Source: Spinacia oleracea
Lineage: Eukaryota; Streptophyta; Magnoliopsida; Caryophyllales; Amaranthaceae
Length of the DNA stretch: 64,000 bases
NCBI RefSeq assembly: GCF_020520425.1
Contig: NC_079491.1
Span: forward strand, 5,195,143 to 5,259,142
Direction: 5' to 3'
This document shows positions 32,615 to 43,974 of this stretch, one piece after another (position 1 is the first letter of the stretch; every line of letters starts with the position of its first letter). The notes beneath the pieces were generated by a model that was not told the DNA's origin, did not search any database, and worked only from the letters and a program-made list of their open reading frames with translations. The position numbers and the translations under genes were made by a program.

Positions 32615-33060
32615 ATCAGATACTAATGTTGGGCGTCAGAGGCCCTGATCCGGGAAGCCTCCCTGGATTTGGGTTCAAGAAACATCGAAAGAACAACCCA
32701 GCAGCCAGAACGTTCTTTGTAGTATATAAAAAAAGTACTTCCCGAATTTTGTAATTTGAACTGATAACGTGACAATTAAATCTACCCGTAAGGAGTGCTT
32801 GCTTTCCTACATCAACCATGATAATAGTGCAACTCAAAATGTGAACCAAAACTTCTATCCTTAACATTAAAAATCAATAAGCATCGTTGATATGTAATGT
32901 GGAGAACACAAACAAACTTTCTTCCTCATCGCGTTCACAAGTCTAAAGGTAATGAAACAAACAAACTTAGATCTGCATTTTTCATGAACGTACTCTGATC
33001 CTCTTATCGAGAAAGAGACTAGCCATTAAGCATATACAGTTAATCGTTTCTTGTAATTGC
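32615..33060 (-). pseudogene. Partial duplicate of the F-box gene 4 locus (3' flank plus a coding scrap)
   Basis: 32620-33035 aligns with 46795-47320, the region just downstream of F-box gene 4 (shared: aggagtgcttgctttcctac, gaacacaaacaaactttctt, gagaaagagactagccatta). At 33040-33070 the text jumps to agttaatcgtttcttgtaat, which matches the inside of F-box gene 4 at about 47766. About 450 bp that separate these in the source locus, including the end of the coding region, are missing. It is a dead copy with a deletion. Confidence 0.7.
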
Positions 33061-33249
33061 TTCTCGAACTAAGTTAATGTCACTATGGTTTCATTGTACG
33101 GAGTATGTTGTATCTTCATATTGTTGATCGAGGTGCAGTGGTGAAACAACGTACATACGCAATGACTTGAAAATCGCCAAGTCTAAGCCAATCTCCACAC
33201 TAATTGTATACTACCATTCTTTGTAATAGCAGATCATAGACAAGCCATT

Positions 33250-33512
33250 TTGTGTAATATGTTAGAGTTATGGTATATCTAGGGTTCTAGTATGTTTAGC
33301 AAACTAGAGTTGTGTTAGTTTAGGAATCTAATAGGGTCCTAAATCTAATAGAGTTATGTTATAAACCAATGATGTAACCAAGTTATGATTAAACCTTTTA
33401 GTTATAATATCATCAATCAATATTATTCTCTATAGTTTATCATGGTATCAGAGCTCTAGTTTCCTAAACATACTAGAACCCTAAATATACCATAACTCTA
33501 ACATAATACACA
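33250..33512 (+). mobile_element. LTR/TRIM-like fossil: LTR, tRNA primer site, then an inverted LTR end
   Basis: 33260-33442 looks like a 183-bp LTR (TGTTAGAGTTATGG to AGTTTATCA). It is followed at once by TGGTATCAGAGC (33443-33454), the initiator-Met-tRNA primer site. The next about 55 bases (33454-33512) are the reverse complement of the first about 55 bases of the LTR, so the whole is framed by an inverted repeat. No gag or pol. It looks like a rearranged TRIM; moderate age judged by several differences between the arms. Confidence 0.65.
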
Positions 33513-33571
33513 GTTTTTACCAGTAGGCATGAATCCAAGAAGATCTAGACACACTAGATTATGATATTTTG

Positions 33572-33935
33572 GCCCTGTTCGGTAAAATTAGCGGTAGCGG
33601 GTAGCGGTTGAATAGCGGTTCGAGTAGCGGGTAGCGGTGAATGGTAGCGGGTAACGGTTAGCTGTCAAAGTAGCGGCTAACTGACATGTGTGTTCGGTAA
33701 AAGTAGCGGTTGGTATTTTAAAATAAAATAAAAGTTAGAATTTTTTTAACACTTTATTATAAATTTGTCAAAAGCTACCCGCTAACTTAAAAGCTACTAA
33801 TTTTAACGTTTGACAAAAGCTACCCAAACGCTACCTCTACCGCTAACCGCTACCTTGCCAAACACTCACAAATTCTACAGGTATAGTGTCTTGACTAGGT
33901 CAAAACGGTACCTGCTACCTCAAACGCTACTGCCG
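33572..33935. mobile_element. MITE-like element rich in 'agcggt/accgct'
   Basis: The left part repeats tagcggt/tagcgggtagcgg about ten times; the right part repeats the complement (gctaccgctaaccgctacc). Ends resemble ggccctgttcggtaaaa and ttgccaaacac, the 'gttcggt...ccaaaca' pattern of plant hAT/Harbinger MITEs. The exact edges and target duplication are uncertain. Confidence 0.55.
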
Positions 33936-33939
33936 AATC

Positions 33940-34680
33940 TTATTCTCTCGTGGGATAACGCACAAATTAGTCCATGACTCCGCCTTGCCGAAACAACCGT
34001 CTATTTTATCCAATCTCTTCCAGTCTTAAATTCATGAGGTAAATGACTATGTCAACAAATGTGTTAATTCTCCGTAAAATAGCTAGCAAAACAAATTTCC
34101 GAAATCTTCTTCGAGGACTATCAAACCATTGCAGGAACCTAACAGGGTAAAAACGAATATGGTGCTAGAAACCTATGATTACTGAAATTTAAAGGAATAA
34201 GCTACGTAATAGTACCCCGTAAGACTTGTTAAAGTGTACGGAGTAGAATAAGAATATGGTGCTAGAAACCTACGATTACTAAAATCCACCTTCCATTATT
34301 CTCTTCGATCAATTGAAACCATTCACACCACCCACCACCAACCATCAAATTATCAAATTCTTACCATGTGATTTTTTTTTTTAAGTATACATGGAATTTA
34401 GTTTAGATGTGATTTCTTCTACCGATATCATCTTATGACCTTTTAATGTATATTGTACATGAAAATTAGCTCGACTAAGAGAAAATAGTTTTTAAAATTA
34501 ATAAGTCGAACAGAACAAAATGTGATTGCTTAAATCCATCTTACAGCACAAGCATATGATGAAGCTTATTTTTGATCGTCATAAGCATATTTAAAAATGA
34601 CAAGTCACAACAAAAAAAAAAAAAAAAAAAGCGAAAAAAATCACAAAATCAATTTTATTTTTTTAATCTAAAATCAATTC
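33940..34680. other. Intergenic
   Basis: AT-rich, with an A run at 34611-34630. The phrase aagaatatggtgctagaaacctaYgattact occurs twice (34154 and 34251), a local duplication of about 100 bp. No gene. Confidence 0.45.
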
Positions 34681-34683
34681 ATT

Positions 34684-35140
34684 AATAAAAAGTCATACGA
34701 CATCTACAACAGAAATCGAATTTAACAAATAGATAACAAATTGAATCAAAAAGAGGTATTCCTTCATCAAAACTACCATCGTTTGGAAGATCTTACGGTC
34801 TAACGATTTGTTGTAGCCGCGATAACGGTTTCCATCCGATTCATCTAAGTCAATTTGAAAATTTGATAACTGGTTCAATCTCGTATAATTTTTTATCAAC
34901 GAACCGAATTCATGACGATACTCCACCAAAACTATACTAATACTAAAACTCAAACACTCAACTAATCCCACCATAGGGGAACTTACTACACTCACTAATT
35001 CCACCATAGGGGAACTTACTACACTCAAACGATGTAGTTTGTAGTTTATTGAGAATCTAAAGACAAACACATGAATAATTAAACCAAAAGGCCGGAAATA
35101 GCCAAATTTTCGAAAAAAATTGACTATTTCCGGCCTAAAA
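34684..35140 (-). mobile_element. Possible non-autonomous retroelement with a 5' hairpin
   Basis: This stretch is absent from the paralogous 3' flank of F-box gene 3 (the two share sequence from about 35137/44747 onward). Near its right end is a hairpin GGCCGGAAATAG / CTATTTCCGGCC (35090-35135) and, like the element at 15171-15798, a leader region near ttccggcctaaa. The minus-strand frame of about 125 codons has no recognised domain. A 34-bp tandem repeat (ccaccataggggaacttact) lies at 34970-35025. Boundaries and target duplication are not resolved. Confidence 0.4.
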
Positions 35141-35290
35141 ACCTTTGAAATTTGTAAATCCTAGAGAGAAAAAAAGGGAGAGGACGGCAAGGTAAATCAC
35201 AGAATCAAATAAGCAACCACTTTTCTTTCCATAATCCTAGTTGTGGCTTATTCGCGATAAAAAAGAAAAGAAAATAAAATAAAATAAAAA

Positions 35291-36493
35291 CTAATCTCCC
35301 CCTGTGGACGAACATGTATCGGTCCACATCCACGACGGTGGTGGCCATAACACGTTAGAATAACCCGGAAAAGAGTCTAGGGTTCCATAATCACCACTGT
35401 CAAGGTGAAAAACACCAACAACATATTTGTTCAAAGTACGAATATACTTATCATAATGGAATACAATACAATTCCCTTTCCATCCCGGAAAATCATTGGT
35501 CGAGACGAAGTAACAACCATTAAAAGTAACAAACAATATCTTATCATCACCTATACTTGTAATCTTATCCCATTTCTTTAACTCCTCGTTCAGCTTAAAC
35601 ACCGAAAAATTATCAGATTTAACCTTTCTCGTCCGTTTTCTACAAACTAAATATAACTCACTTGATGATGATACAACTAAATATTTCTTACTTTTAAAGG
35701 TGTCAACTTTTGTAATCTTTGACATCTTTAACGTATGATAATCCATCGAATACAAAATACCAACGTTATCAACTGCATAAATCTTCCCTTTGAATTCGAC
35801 CAAGTCACGCATCTTTATCCTTTCTTTCGTCTCGAAAATAACATCATGTTTTTCTACGACATTATTTGCAACAAACCTTGTTGCTGACAAGGATTGGCCT
35901 TGAGACATCTCCACAATCTCCACAAGAGTGTAGTTATTAATCGTAGCCCGACTTTCACAATTCGGATCCTTAATTAGTACCACCTTATACTTGATGGTTA
36001 GCATAGACTTGATTTTATATATCAAAATATGGAACCGACTCAATTCCGATACATGAAAACGGGAGAGATCCAAAACGTGTGGGAAATCTTTGGGGAGATT
36101 GTGAGGATACGGATTGAATTGTTGTCTGGTGGCAACATGGTGGAAAAGGGGAGATTTGATGTAGAGCTTACCAGAAGTAATTTCAATAACGGTTAATAAA
36201 CACGGTGGTAGATTCGGGTTGACAAGGGATTGAATTCGGATAACCGAACCCATACCCACTCTTAAGTCGGTTGTCGTTGCATCACCGGAGGGGTAACAGT
36301 GTGGGATGAGAGGGGATAAGATATTTTCCGAGACTAGGGTATGAGAAACTGTTGTCCTCCATGTCTTACAAACTCGCCAGAGGTTGAAGATATCATATCG
36401 GAGATCAAGGCGTTCTATGACGGATATTAAGAGGTCCGGTGGTAATTCCGACCAAGATACTTTCCGGTGATCTTTAGGGTTTATGGATTCCAT
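35291..36493 (-). CDS. F-box/DUF295 protein 2 (400 aa)
   Basis: Paralogue of F-box protein 1. The frame is open further upstream, but the ATG at 36493 (MESINPKDHRKVSWSELPPD) is chosen because it matches proteins 1 and 3 and lies about 45 bases after a TATA-like CCTATATATG. F-box at residues 14-50, DUF295 region in the C-terminal half (SMDYHTLKMSKITKVDTF, KYLVVSSSSELYLVCRKR, GDDKILFVTFNGCYFV, GWKGNCIVFHYD). Expected role: SCF substrate receptor. It is about six residues shorter than protein 1. It stands divergently to gene U copy C, with a Helitron between them. Confidence 0.9.
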   Translation of the reverse strand: MESINPKDHRKVSWSELPPDLLISVIERLDLRYDIFNLWRVCKTWRTTVSHTLVSENILSPLIPHCYPSGDATTTDLRVGMGSVIRIQSLVNPNLPPCLLTVIEITSGKLYIKSPLFHHVATRQQFNPYPHNLPKDFPHVLDLSRFHVSELSRFHILIYKIKSMLTIKYKVVLIKDPNCESRATINNYTLVEIVEMSQGQSLSATRFVANNVVEKHDVIFETKERIKMRDLVEFKGKIYAVDNVGILYSMDYHTLKMSKITKVDTFKSKKYLVVSSSSELYLVCRKRTRKVKSDNFSVFKLNEELKKWDKITSIGDDKILFVTFNGCYFVSTNDFPGWKGNCIVFHYDKYIRTLNKYVVGVFHLDSGDYGTLDSFPGYSNVLWPPPSWMWTDTCSSTGGD

Positions 36494-37871
36494 GATATAT
36501 TTAGGGTTTATTAATAAATCTATGCTACTACCATGCATATATAGGTAGCGCATTGGAGTTAGCGCCTAAGGAATTGTTAAAACCCTAACTTAATTAACTT
36601 GGGTAATCGATCAACCTGGCCCATCTAGATATAAGTGTTAAACTTTAAACTTTGATTTTGGGCCTCTTTAAAACAAAACCAAATTAACAATTAGAACCTT
36701 TGGGGTCGTTCGGTTCAACAAACTTGAATGGATTAGTGTGGATATCCATTTCAAGTAGTTATGGATTCAAAATCACATACCAATATGAAATTGTTTGGTT
36801 CAATTTGGGATAGTTTCTACGTTTATTGTTGACGTTTGGTTTACTTTGGTGTGAATTATCATTTTCTTATACTCCTTATATTTCTTGAAATTACTACGTA
36901 TTATACTATTTCTTTTTAACTTTATTAATCTAAATAAGCTTATATATTCCTATAGATTTTTTTTATAATTATTTTCTTTTTTCTAAAACATCTTAATCTT
37001 AATTTGTTTTTTCTTTTTAAAAGACGGAGTAGTCAGTAGATGACTTTCAAAAGAAGAAGACGCGAAGAGAATCAAAAATTACTAATCAAATTACCAAATC
37101 CAATACCCAATTATTTTTGCATTTGAAACACCGTCAATTCAAATGAGAAGCCCGTCGTGAAGTAGTTGTCGGGATTTTCAGCAGGAATACCTACCTCAAA
37201 ACTATAATTATAACTACCTCGCCGTGGAAGAAGGAAGGTATGATGACGATGGGTCGCTGGACGGATTCTGAGGCGGCAGTTGTCATCTACCTTATCAAAT
37301 TCCATTTCCTCTCATGTGATAGAGTTAGAATCCCCCAAGAATGAGATTCCATAGTAAAAATGCTCAACCAAACATAAATTATTAAATATAATGGAATGAG
37401 TTCTAACTCCATTTCAACCCATACCAAGATGTCCAATTAGACAAGCACTTAATTGATTACAAATGAAAGAGGTGATATTTATAACCACTTGTAAGATATT
37501 ACACACGACTACACATTTATACATGTTATTTAAAAAGTAAAACCATAAATTTGTACTTTTTTTTCAAATTTTCCTTTCGTTGGTTATTATATGAATTATT
37601 TTACAACTTCATATCCTTCTTATTAAATATTAATTCACTATATAATTTATATATTTTTTTCAACACCCCTATAAATCATATATTCTCACTAAAATCACAA
37701 ACTTTGAATAAAATGAGCACTTTAAAAAGACGGTTTAACAATCACTATATAATTGCTCGTTCATTGAACAGACTCAAAAGCGAGTTCTTTTAATTTTAAC
37801 CATCAGTAAAACATCTGGAGCGAATATAAGTAATGCTCTGATAACAGGTGTTGGGCTTATCACTCAATCTA
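36494..37871. other. Upstream region of F-box gene 2
   Basis: TATA-like element at 36536-36545, then flank repeat P (36590-36720 and 37440-37870). Between them, 36705-37430 is an insertion that starts ggtcgttcggttcaacaaac and ends with ggaatgagttctaactccat text, with subterminal similarity in inverted orientation; it is probably another MITE, edges not fixed. The frame at 37111-37305 (minus) is not supported as a gene. Confidence 0.5.
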
Positions 37872-39495
37872 TCTATATAATAATATACTAAAAGAGAGGA
37901 AATCAATGTGGTGATGACAAATGTCACCCTATGATTCGCCTCTCTTTTAATATAAAAAAGTAATTAAAATATTAGTCAAAATTTGTTTGTTTTATTTTAG
38001 GAAAAATATGCACAAAAAAATATTATTGATTTCCATTATAAATCTTTAGATTCTGGTTGATAATAAACATCCTTAAAATATAACGTAAAAATTGAACTTA
38101 CTAAGATTTTCATTTTTAAAGATTCTTATAATTATGTATAAATAATTTAATACACAATATGTTATTTTCCCCTCAAACTACAAATCTAATTACATGGTGT
38201 TGTACGTTGTTCTTTTATTTGATTATCTTATACAGAGTAATATAAAAAATTATATAAAAAAATGAAAGTCAATGTGGTGATAAAAATGTCACTTTTTGAT
38301 TCTCCTCTCCTTTAATATAAATAAATGAAATTATAAAAATGTACAACATCAAATATTTTACAACCTTATAAGCTCACGCAAATAGGATAAAATATAGAGC
38401 CGAGAATCGTCATGTCAAATGGTTCATTGCTTTTTATCAAATATAATAAGCATAACTAACACTTACTAAAAGTTCTACTACGTTGGTTATGAATATAATT
38501 TTTTTGACTAATAACTTGCTTATTATAATGTTTTGTTTAGTTACTTAATTATTTTAATCAGACAAACGAATTGTCAAATACTCTAGAATACAGTTTTAAA
38601 ATTCAAAATTATTTTACCAAAAAAAAATGTAGAGTCTAGGGGTGGGTTTGAGGCGAGTGCGGGAGAGGGTGATGAAGAGGGGATTCATTTTATTTTGTAC
38701 CTCTCAAAACGGGGATTGGGAGGGATGAATATCATTTCTATCATTGATGGAGGGGATATAGATGAGAATTGTAGACGGGTATGGATATGCAGGCTAAAAG
38801 TGAATTATTTATCGAATATAGGGATGGCAAATTGTTAGTGGGGCAAGTTTTGGGGATCCCCATGTGCATCCTCCCTAAGTGTGAGAGGATGGATAGATGT
38901 TGCAGGGTGACAGGGCTGTGAGGGATTTTAGATTGGACCCGTCTCCGTCCCTAATTCTACATAAAATTGATTATGAACATATAGAAATAATAATACTATA
39001 AACTTAGTAGTACATATTATAATGTTTTGTCTATTTATTCTTTCATTCTAATCAGACAAACCATTTGTCAAATACTTTAGATTAACGTTTAAAATTCAAA
39101 ATTATCTTACAAAAAAAAAAAAAAAAAAGAGTCTAGAGGTGAATTTGAGGCGGATGTGGATACACGGGGGTGATGAATTTTATTTTGTATCTCTCGAAAC
39201 GAGGATTGGGAGGGGTGTGTATCACAGACCCACCCTGCCTTAAAGTCATCTCTAACTGAATAAAGTAAATGGTGTACATAGGTGTTAAATGATCGGTTAT
39301 TACTCAAATTCATATATTAAATTGTAATCTTCTAATTGTAATATCAAATAGTTAATGGCTTTTTACCAAAGTTACCGAAGTTATTACCTTAAATAATCCA
39401 TTATATTAACAAATGAGCGTTCTTCTACGTGTCATCTTTACCTGTTGTACTGTTTTATATATTATAAACCGTGCATCGCACAGGTATTATACTAG
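37872..39495 (+). mobile_element. Non-autonomous Helitron, 1.6 kb
   Basis: Begins TCTATATAATAATATACTAA after an A and ends CCGTGCATCGCACAGG (hairpin) then TATTATACTAG before a T. These are the 5'-TC, the 3' hairpin and CTRR of Helitrons, inserted between A and T with no target duplication. The flanks join into flank repeat P, which continues uninterrupted at 32207-32235. The interior is AT-rich with several guanine-rich phrases and an internal near-repeat (about 38560-38700 and 39040-39190). No Rep/helicase frame. Confidence 0.88.
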
Positions 39496-39830
39496 TCATT
39501 TAACTAAATAAAGGGTAAACTTTAAACTTTGACTTTGGGCTTCTTTAAAACAAAATTTATTAGAGAAACTAATTCCCCAATACCTTTAATTGATTACAAA
39601 TGAGTGCGGTGAGATACATAACTCGTGACATATCGACATATCTTATCTATGTCTTTAATTTTAGCCATTAGACCTAAACATCTGTCACAAATAAATATAA
39701 TGTTTTAGTAACGAGTCGTAAAAAACATTTTATAGATTTTTATAGGTCGTAAAAAAAAAACAATTTATCTTTGTACTAAACCTTTTAATTTGTCTATTTC
39801 GGGTACTGCTAATACGGCCACGACCCCAGT
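39496..39830. repeat. Flank repeat P upstream of gene U copy C
   Basis: Shares aaaggRtaaactttaaactt, agagaaactaattcccca, gataYataactcgtgacata and the stretch tactgctaatacggccaYga with 15030-15155 and 15815-15915 upstream of copy B. Copy B has extra insertions (the retroposed element and a Stowaway MITE). Confidence 0.65.
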
Positions 39831-39940
39831 AAATTCTTTTTATAAGAGAAGCTTGCGTGTTGTCCTAATAAAAGCGAACGGCGGCAACATTACACATTTA
39901 CACAACTACACAATTACACAATTATACACTCCCACTTAAA

Positions 39941-42900
39941 ATGGAAAAAGAGAGAGACCTGACGATGACGATGGAGGACCTCGCGGCTCTCGGCGCCGAT
40001 ATGTTATACGTGCCGGGGATGATAGTCGGAGGCGGAAACAGCGGAGGCGGCGGCAGCGGCAGCGGCGGCATCACAACTTTCAAGCAACTGAAAGAGAAAA
40101 GCACGTTTGTTCCCGACCTAACAAACTCCAGGTCGTACGACTGCTTGTTGAGGAACCAGATGAGACATTTCTACTGGAACCAAATCCAGAAGTTTGGGGG
40201 TTTGGAAGGTCTTCTTGGCAAGAATTTGGTCGTTTTTCAGGTATAATTTACATATTTTGATTTGATTGTGCTGTGTATTTGTTGTCGAAATGTGTTTTGG
40301 TTTTGTAATTGGTTCGAATTCCGTGTTTTGTTTTGCATAATTTTTTTATGGAATTGTGTTTTTCTTGATGATTTATTGATTTATGGCTCATTTGGAATTG
40401 TGCTCGAGCTTTTTAATTTGTTGATTTATTGTTGTTAGGTCAATATTAATATGATTTCTGTTTGGTATTCTAATCAAGTTTGAGTACAATATTTCGATGA
40501 ACTTGTCTAGCGTCTTTGTTTTCTTGCGGATATGAAATTTATGCTTCAAATTGATAGCGACAAAGATCGATGATGATGTATTGGAGTGTGGATGAGAATA
40601 TCTTACAGATCTAGTTACAGTAAATTCATGCTACCATTTTTGCTGTTTGGAAAGAAAAGTGATACGGAGTACTAGATAATTTGGACCGAAATAAAATCTT
40701 GAAGTACCGATTCTTTGATCAATAAATCAGTCTAGGATTATGTAGGAAATTTGTTGGATTCAGTTTTGATATGCTGCTAAAATCTTGAAGTACCTATACA
40801 CTAACCAGTACACAAGGGAACATCTTACTTTCTGGTGACATGCTTCTTGTGACGCTGAAGGAATATATTTTAGAACGCTGCAAAATCAAGAGTCAGAGTG
40901 TCTGACGATTCTTTGATCCATTGAGGCATTAATCTATTCAATAAACCAGTCTAGGATTATGCTACTAACTGCTAAGTCTTGTATACCAATGATAGAGGCT
41001 CCAATGAAATTTGTTGGATTCAATTTTGATATGCTGCTAAGTCATATATACCAATGAGATAATATTTGATTTGAGGTAGGAACTCATGTCTGACTCTCCT
41101 AAATGTTATGTCCTCAATTTTTCTTCTCATTTCTTACTAATTCTCTTCTTTTTAGCTTGTCTTGGTTGATGAAGGTAGAGACCTGCAAATGAAGCTGTAT
41201 CATGACGTTTCCAAACAGAATCCAGAGGATCCCAATGTTGCTGAATGTTCTAGAAACTTGTTTAAAGGTTTTATAATGAGAGTACTATTTTGTTTCAGCA
41301 CTCATACTTATTGTCTAGTTTGAAATTAATCTTTCTTATGCACATTGCAGCTCATATTCCGCATTTGCTGCAATGCCTCCAAGATTCCAAACGCTGGGTG
41401 TACTCTCGCTCCTTGGTGAGTGATATTACATATTTGAGAATACTTTTACTTTCTCTAAATAATGCTTTTTTTATTGTTGGAAATTCCACCTCCATGAAAA
41501 GTAAAAAAACTAAATAGCCTGTTTTTTGTTATCTTAATCAACTTTAGTCTCTTATGATGAAGTTATAACTTCCTTTGAAGGTGATCAAAGAGTATAACAG
41601 GGCCTTGCTCGATGATACACTTCTGAAGCTCCTCTCCCATGACCCTGTTGGTGGCCTTAAAGACATAGCATTTGATGTCCCATTCGGTACTCCTGACTCT
41701 GAGGTACTGTTGAGTTTATTATGTCTGTTTGACATCCCATTTAACAAGCCAAGTCTTATTGTTACCTTTTTTCATAAGGCTAATATTTAAAAACGATGTT
41801 GTGGTTTCTTATGAAGGTTGATAAACAGTTGTATGACTTGATGAAAAATCCAGTGAAGGAGTACAAAGATACACCCATGCCACTTGGAATTCATTGTACT
41901 GAGGTACTATTAAGATTATGATGTTCCTATTGGTAGTTTAAACTCATTTGTTGTTGAAGGACTAATAAGATTAGTTCCTGCAGTCAATTGGATTAATAAG
42001 TTAATAGTTTCTTTGACTGCAGTTGTTATGCATTGTTCTAGAAAAGGGTTGTGCTCTGTTGAGTGTTGTCCATTAATATATTTGTTGTTCTCGGGGAAAT
42101 TAAGCTACATGTCCTACTGAAAATGCTTTGTTTCCTGAAATGCAAAACTACAAGCCACAAACTTGTCCACCCTATTGAGTATTGGTTGATGTTTTGGGGG
42201 TTGTCTACACTTTTTCTTGATGCATTTTTGGAGGAAAAATAAATATCACGGTATTCTTACAGGATGTACGTGTTGTATCATCAGTGACTTGACTTTTAGA
42301 GCATTGCTCTGTTGCTTAAATATTTCTCTTTCAAATTGTCACTGGTTCCTCTTTCAACTTGGCGCGGTTAAATATTTATTGTCATGTTTGTTGTTTATGC
42401 CCTGTTGTAGGATTACCTTAATTGTATACTTTATTTAAGTGCTTGTTGTTTTTGGGGTGCATCATTTTTTCGTAGGACCTAGTATTATATATCACACCCC
42501 GTAGTCCAGTAGGTTATCAAATAGCTGTAAAACTTATGGAAAGGATGTTGTCAATTTGGAGTTTCAATTTTAATTGCTTGGATACAAAGAGGGTACTTCT
42601 GGTCATCTTGAAGTTAGACTCTTCATCAACTAATAACCATGGGAATACAGGAGTAATATTTTCCAGACTATGATTCAATATAGCTGTAATATAATGACAT
42701 GGATTTTTATTATGGGGGGGGGGGGGGGGGTATAAATACAGCTGTAAAACTTGACAGATCAACTTGGTACAAACATAACAATAGTAGATTAGTATTTTAA
42801 CACTATGAATCTATGATTTAATATTTTTAGATGATCGATTGGAAAAACTTGGCCCTGTTTGAAGGTTATAGTGACATGTATTTGATTCAATTCAGGTCTT

Positions 42901-43202
42901 GATGTTTCTTGCTGGAGATTTTGCTCTCGATGATGCTGGAGGCTTGAACAGTCGTAATGCAGTTCTGAAACTCTTGCGTTATCTGAATACTGAGGATGGA
43001 ATGCAGAAAATATATGTAAATCGCTTAGCCCCTATAGTGAAGTCCTATATATTCTTGTTCGTAATGAGTCCAAATATTGTTTATGATTACATTCATAATC
43101 TTGTTTATTTAATTGCAGGGGTTTGATGAGATGGTTGCTGGTTGCCCCAAAGTGAGCCCTGAGAAGATAAAGTCGCTGAAAGACGTGCATTTGACTACTT
43201 GA
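39941..43202 (+). CDS. Gene U copy C: unrecognised conserved protein, seven exons, 296 aa
   Basis: Exons 39941-40240, 41156-41267, 41351-41415, 41581-41703, 41817-41903, 42896-43015 and 43119-43202, matching copy B in number, size and phase. The 100-codon first exon is identical in DNA to copy B by eye. Only three amino-acid differences were found in total, all outside the Gly/Ser linker. Introns differ by several small indels and a 17-base G run at 42714-42730 in intron 5. No recognised domain and no targeting or membrane segment. It lies divergently to F-box gene 2 and is followed by a truncated CTD phosphatase copy. Copies B and C share the same duplicated 3' end, which copy A lacks. Confidence 0.82.
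42714..42730 (+). repeat. G17 homopolymer in intron 5 of gene U copy C
   Basis: Seventeen consecutive G, where copies A and B have six. It could be a sequencing or assembly artefact or a slippage hotspot. Confidence 0.85.
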
Positions 43203-43434
43203 TCATAAGCTGTACTCGCGTGTTGGTTTCAGAAATTATGTTCCACTTATCGGATTTGTTTTGGCTATGCTGTAGAGAACTTTGTGAATAATGTCGCTGA
43301 AAGACGTGCATTTGACTAGTTGATCATAAGCTGCACTCGCGTGTTGGTTTCAGAAATTCTGTTCCACTTATCGGATTTGTTTTGGCTATGCTGTGAGTTT
43401 GTAATAATTGTAGAAAACTTTGTGAATAACGAGA
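43172..43434 (+). repeat. Tandem duplication of the last-exon 3' end (copy C)
   Basis: The same 121-bp tandem unit as in copy B, at 43172 and 43293. Confidence 0.9.
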
Positions 43435-43586
43435 CTCTAAACCCGTCAAGTAACCTTAGGGAATAGGGATGCAAGTAAACTTCGTACTGGTCTTTGTAGC
43501 TTAGCTTGGAGCTGAGTAATGTAACTCTAAGCTTCTAGTGGCCGGTTTTGACTGGATATACAGATTCTCAAGTACTTTAACTGACA

Positions 43587-43769
43587 TTATACGTGCTTGT
43601 AAATCACCATTTCAGGCAATCTATTGCTTTCCTTAACTTCGTTGACGGTGACGACTAAGTTACGGTTGATGTACCGGAATGGTATGGTGGCCGGATTGTC
43701 ACAGTCGGCAATGTGTAGGTTGCAACGTCTACACTTGTTTTCCTTGAATGATGGATGACTACACTCCAT
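43587..43769 (-). pseudogene. Truncated CTD phosphatase-like gene (block C)
   Basis: The first about 47 codons match the gene at 21621-22589 (MECSHPSFKENKCRRC, ADCDNPATIPFRYI, VTVNEVKE), then similarity ends near 43630, and the DxDxT motif and everything after it is missing. The upstream flank is conserved. The downstream side runs into the flank of gene U copy C, so about 2.5 kb present in block B were lost here. No function expected. Confidence 0.85.
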
Positions 43770-43974
43770 TGCCTTTCAATCTTTTTTTCCATCTGAAATT
43801 GTTTTTGTTTTCTTTTGTTGATTCTTGTTTATTGGAGTGAAATTATATACTAGCATTGATTTAGAAGTTAAAAAACTAATTAATAGGGTTAATTTGTTTC
43901 CTAATTTCCTATTATATAGTCCTTACCCAAGTTAGGACTTGGGACTAGATTAATTACTTGACAGTAGATGTTAA

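Noticed and set aside
37111-37305. Minus-strand frame of 64 codons
   Set aside because: No domain, inside a probable MITE insertion, without homologue in the paralogous flanks.
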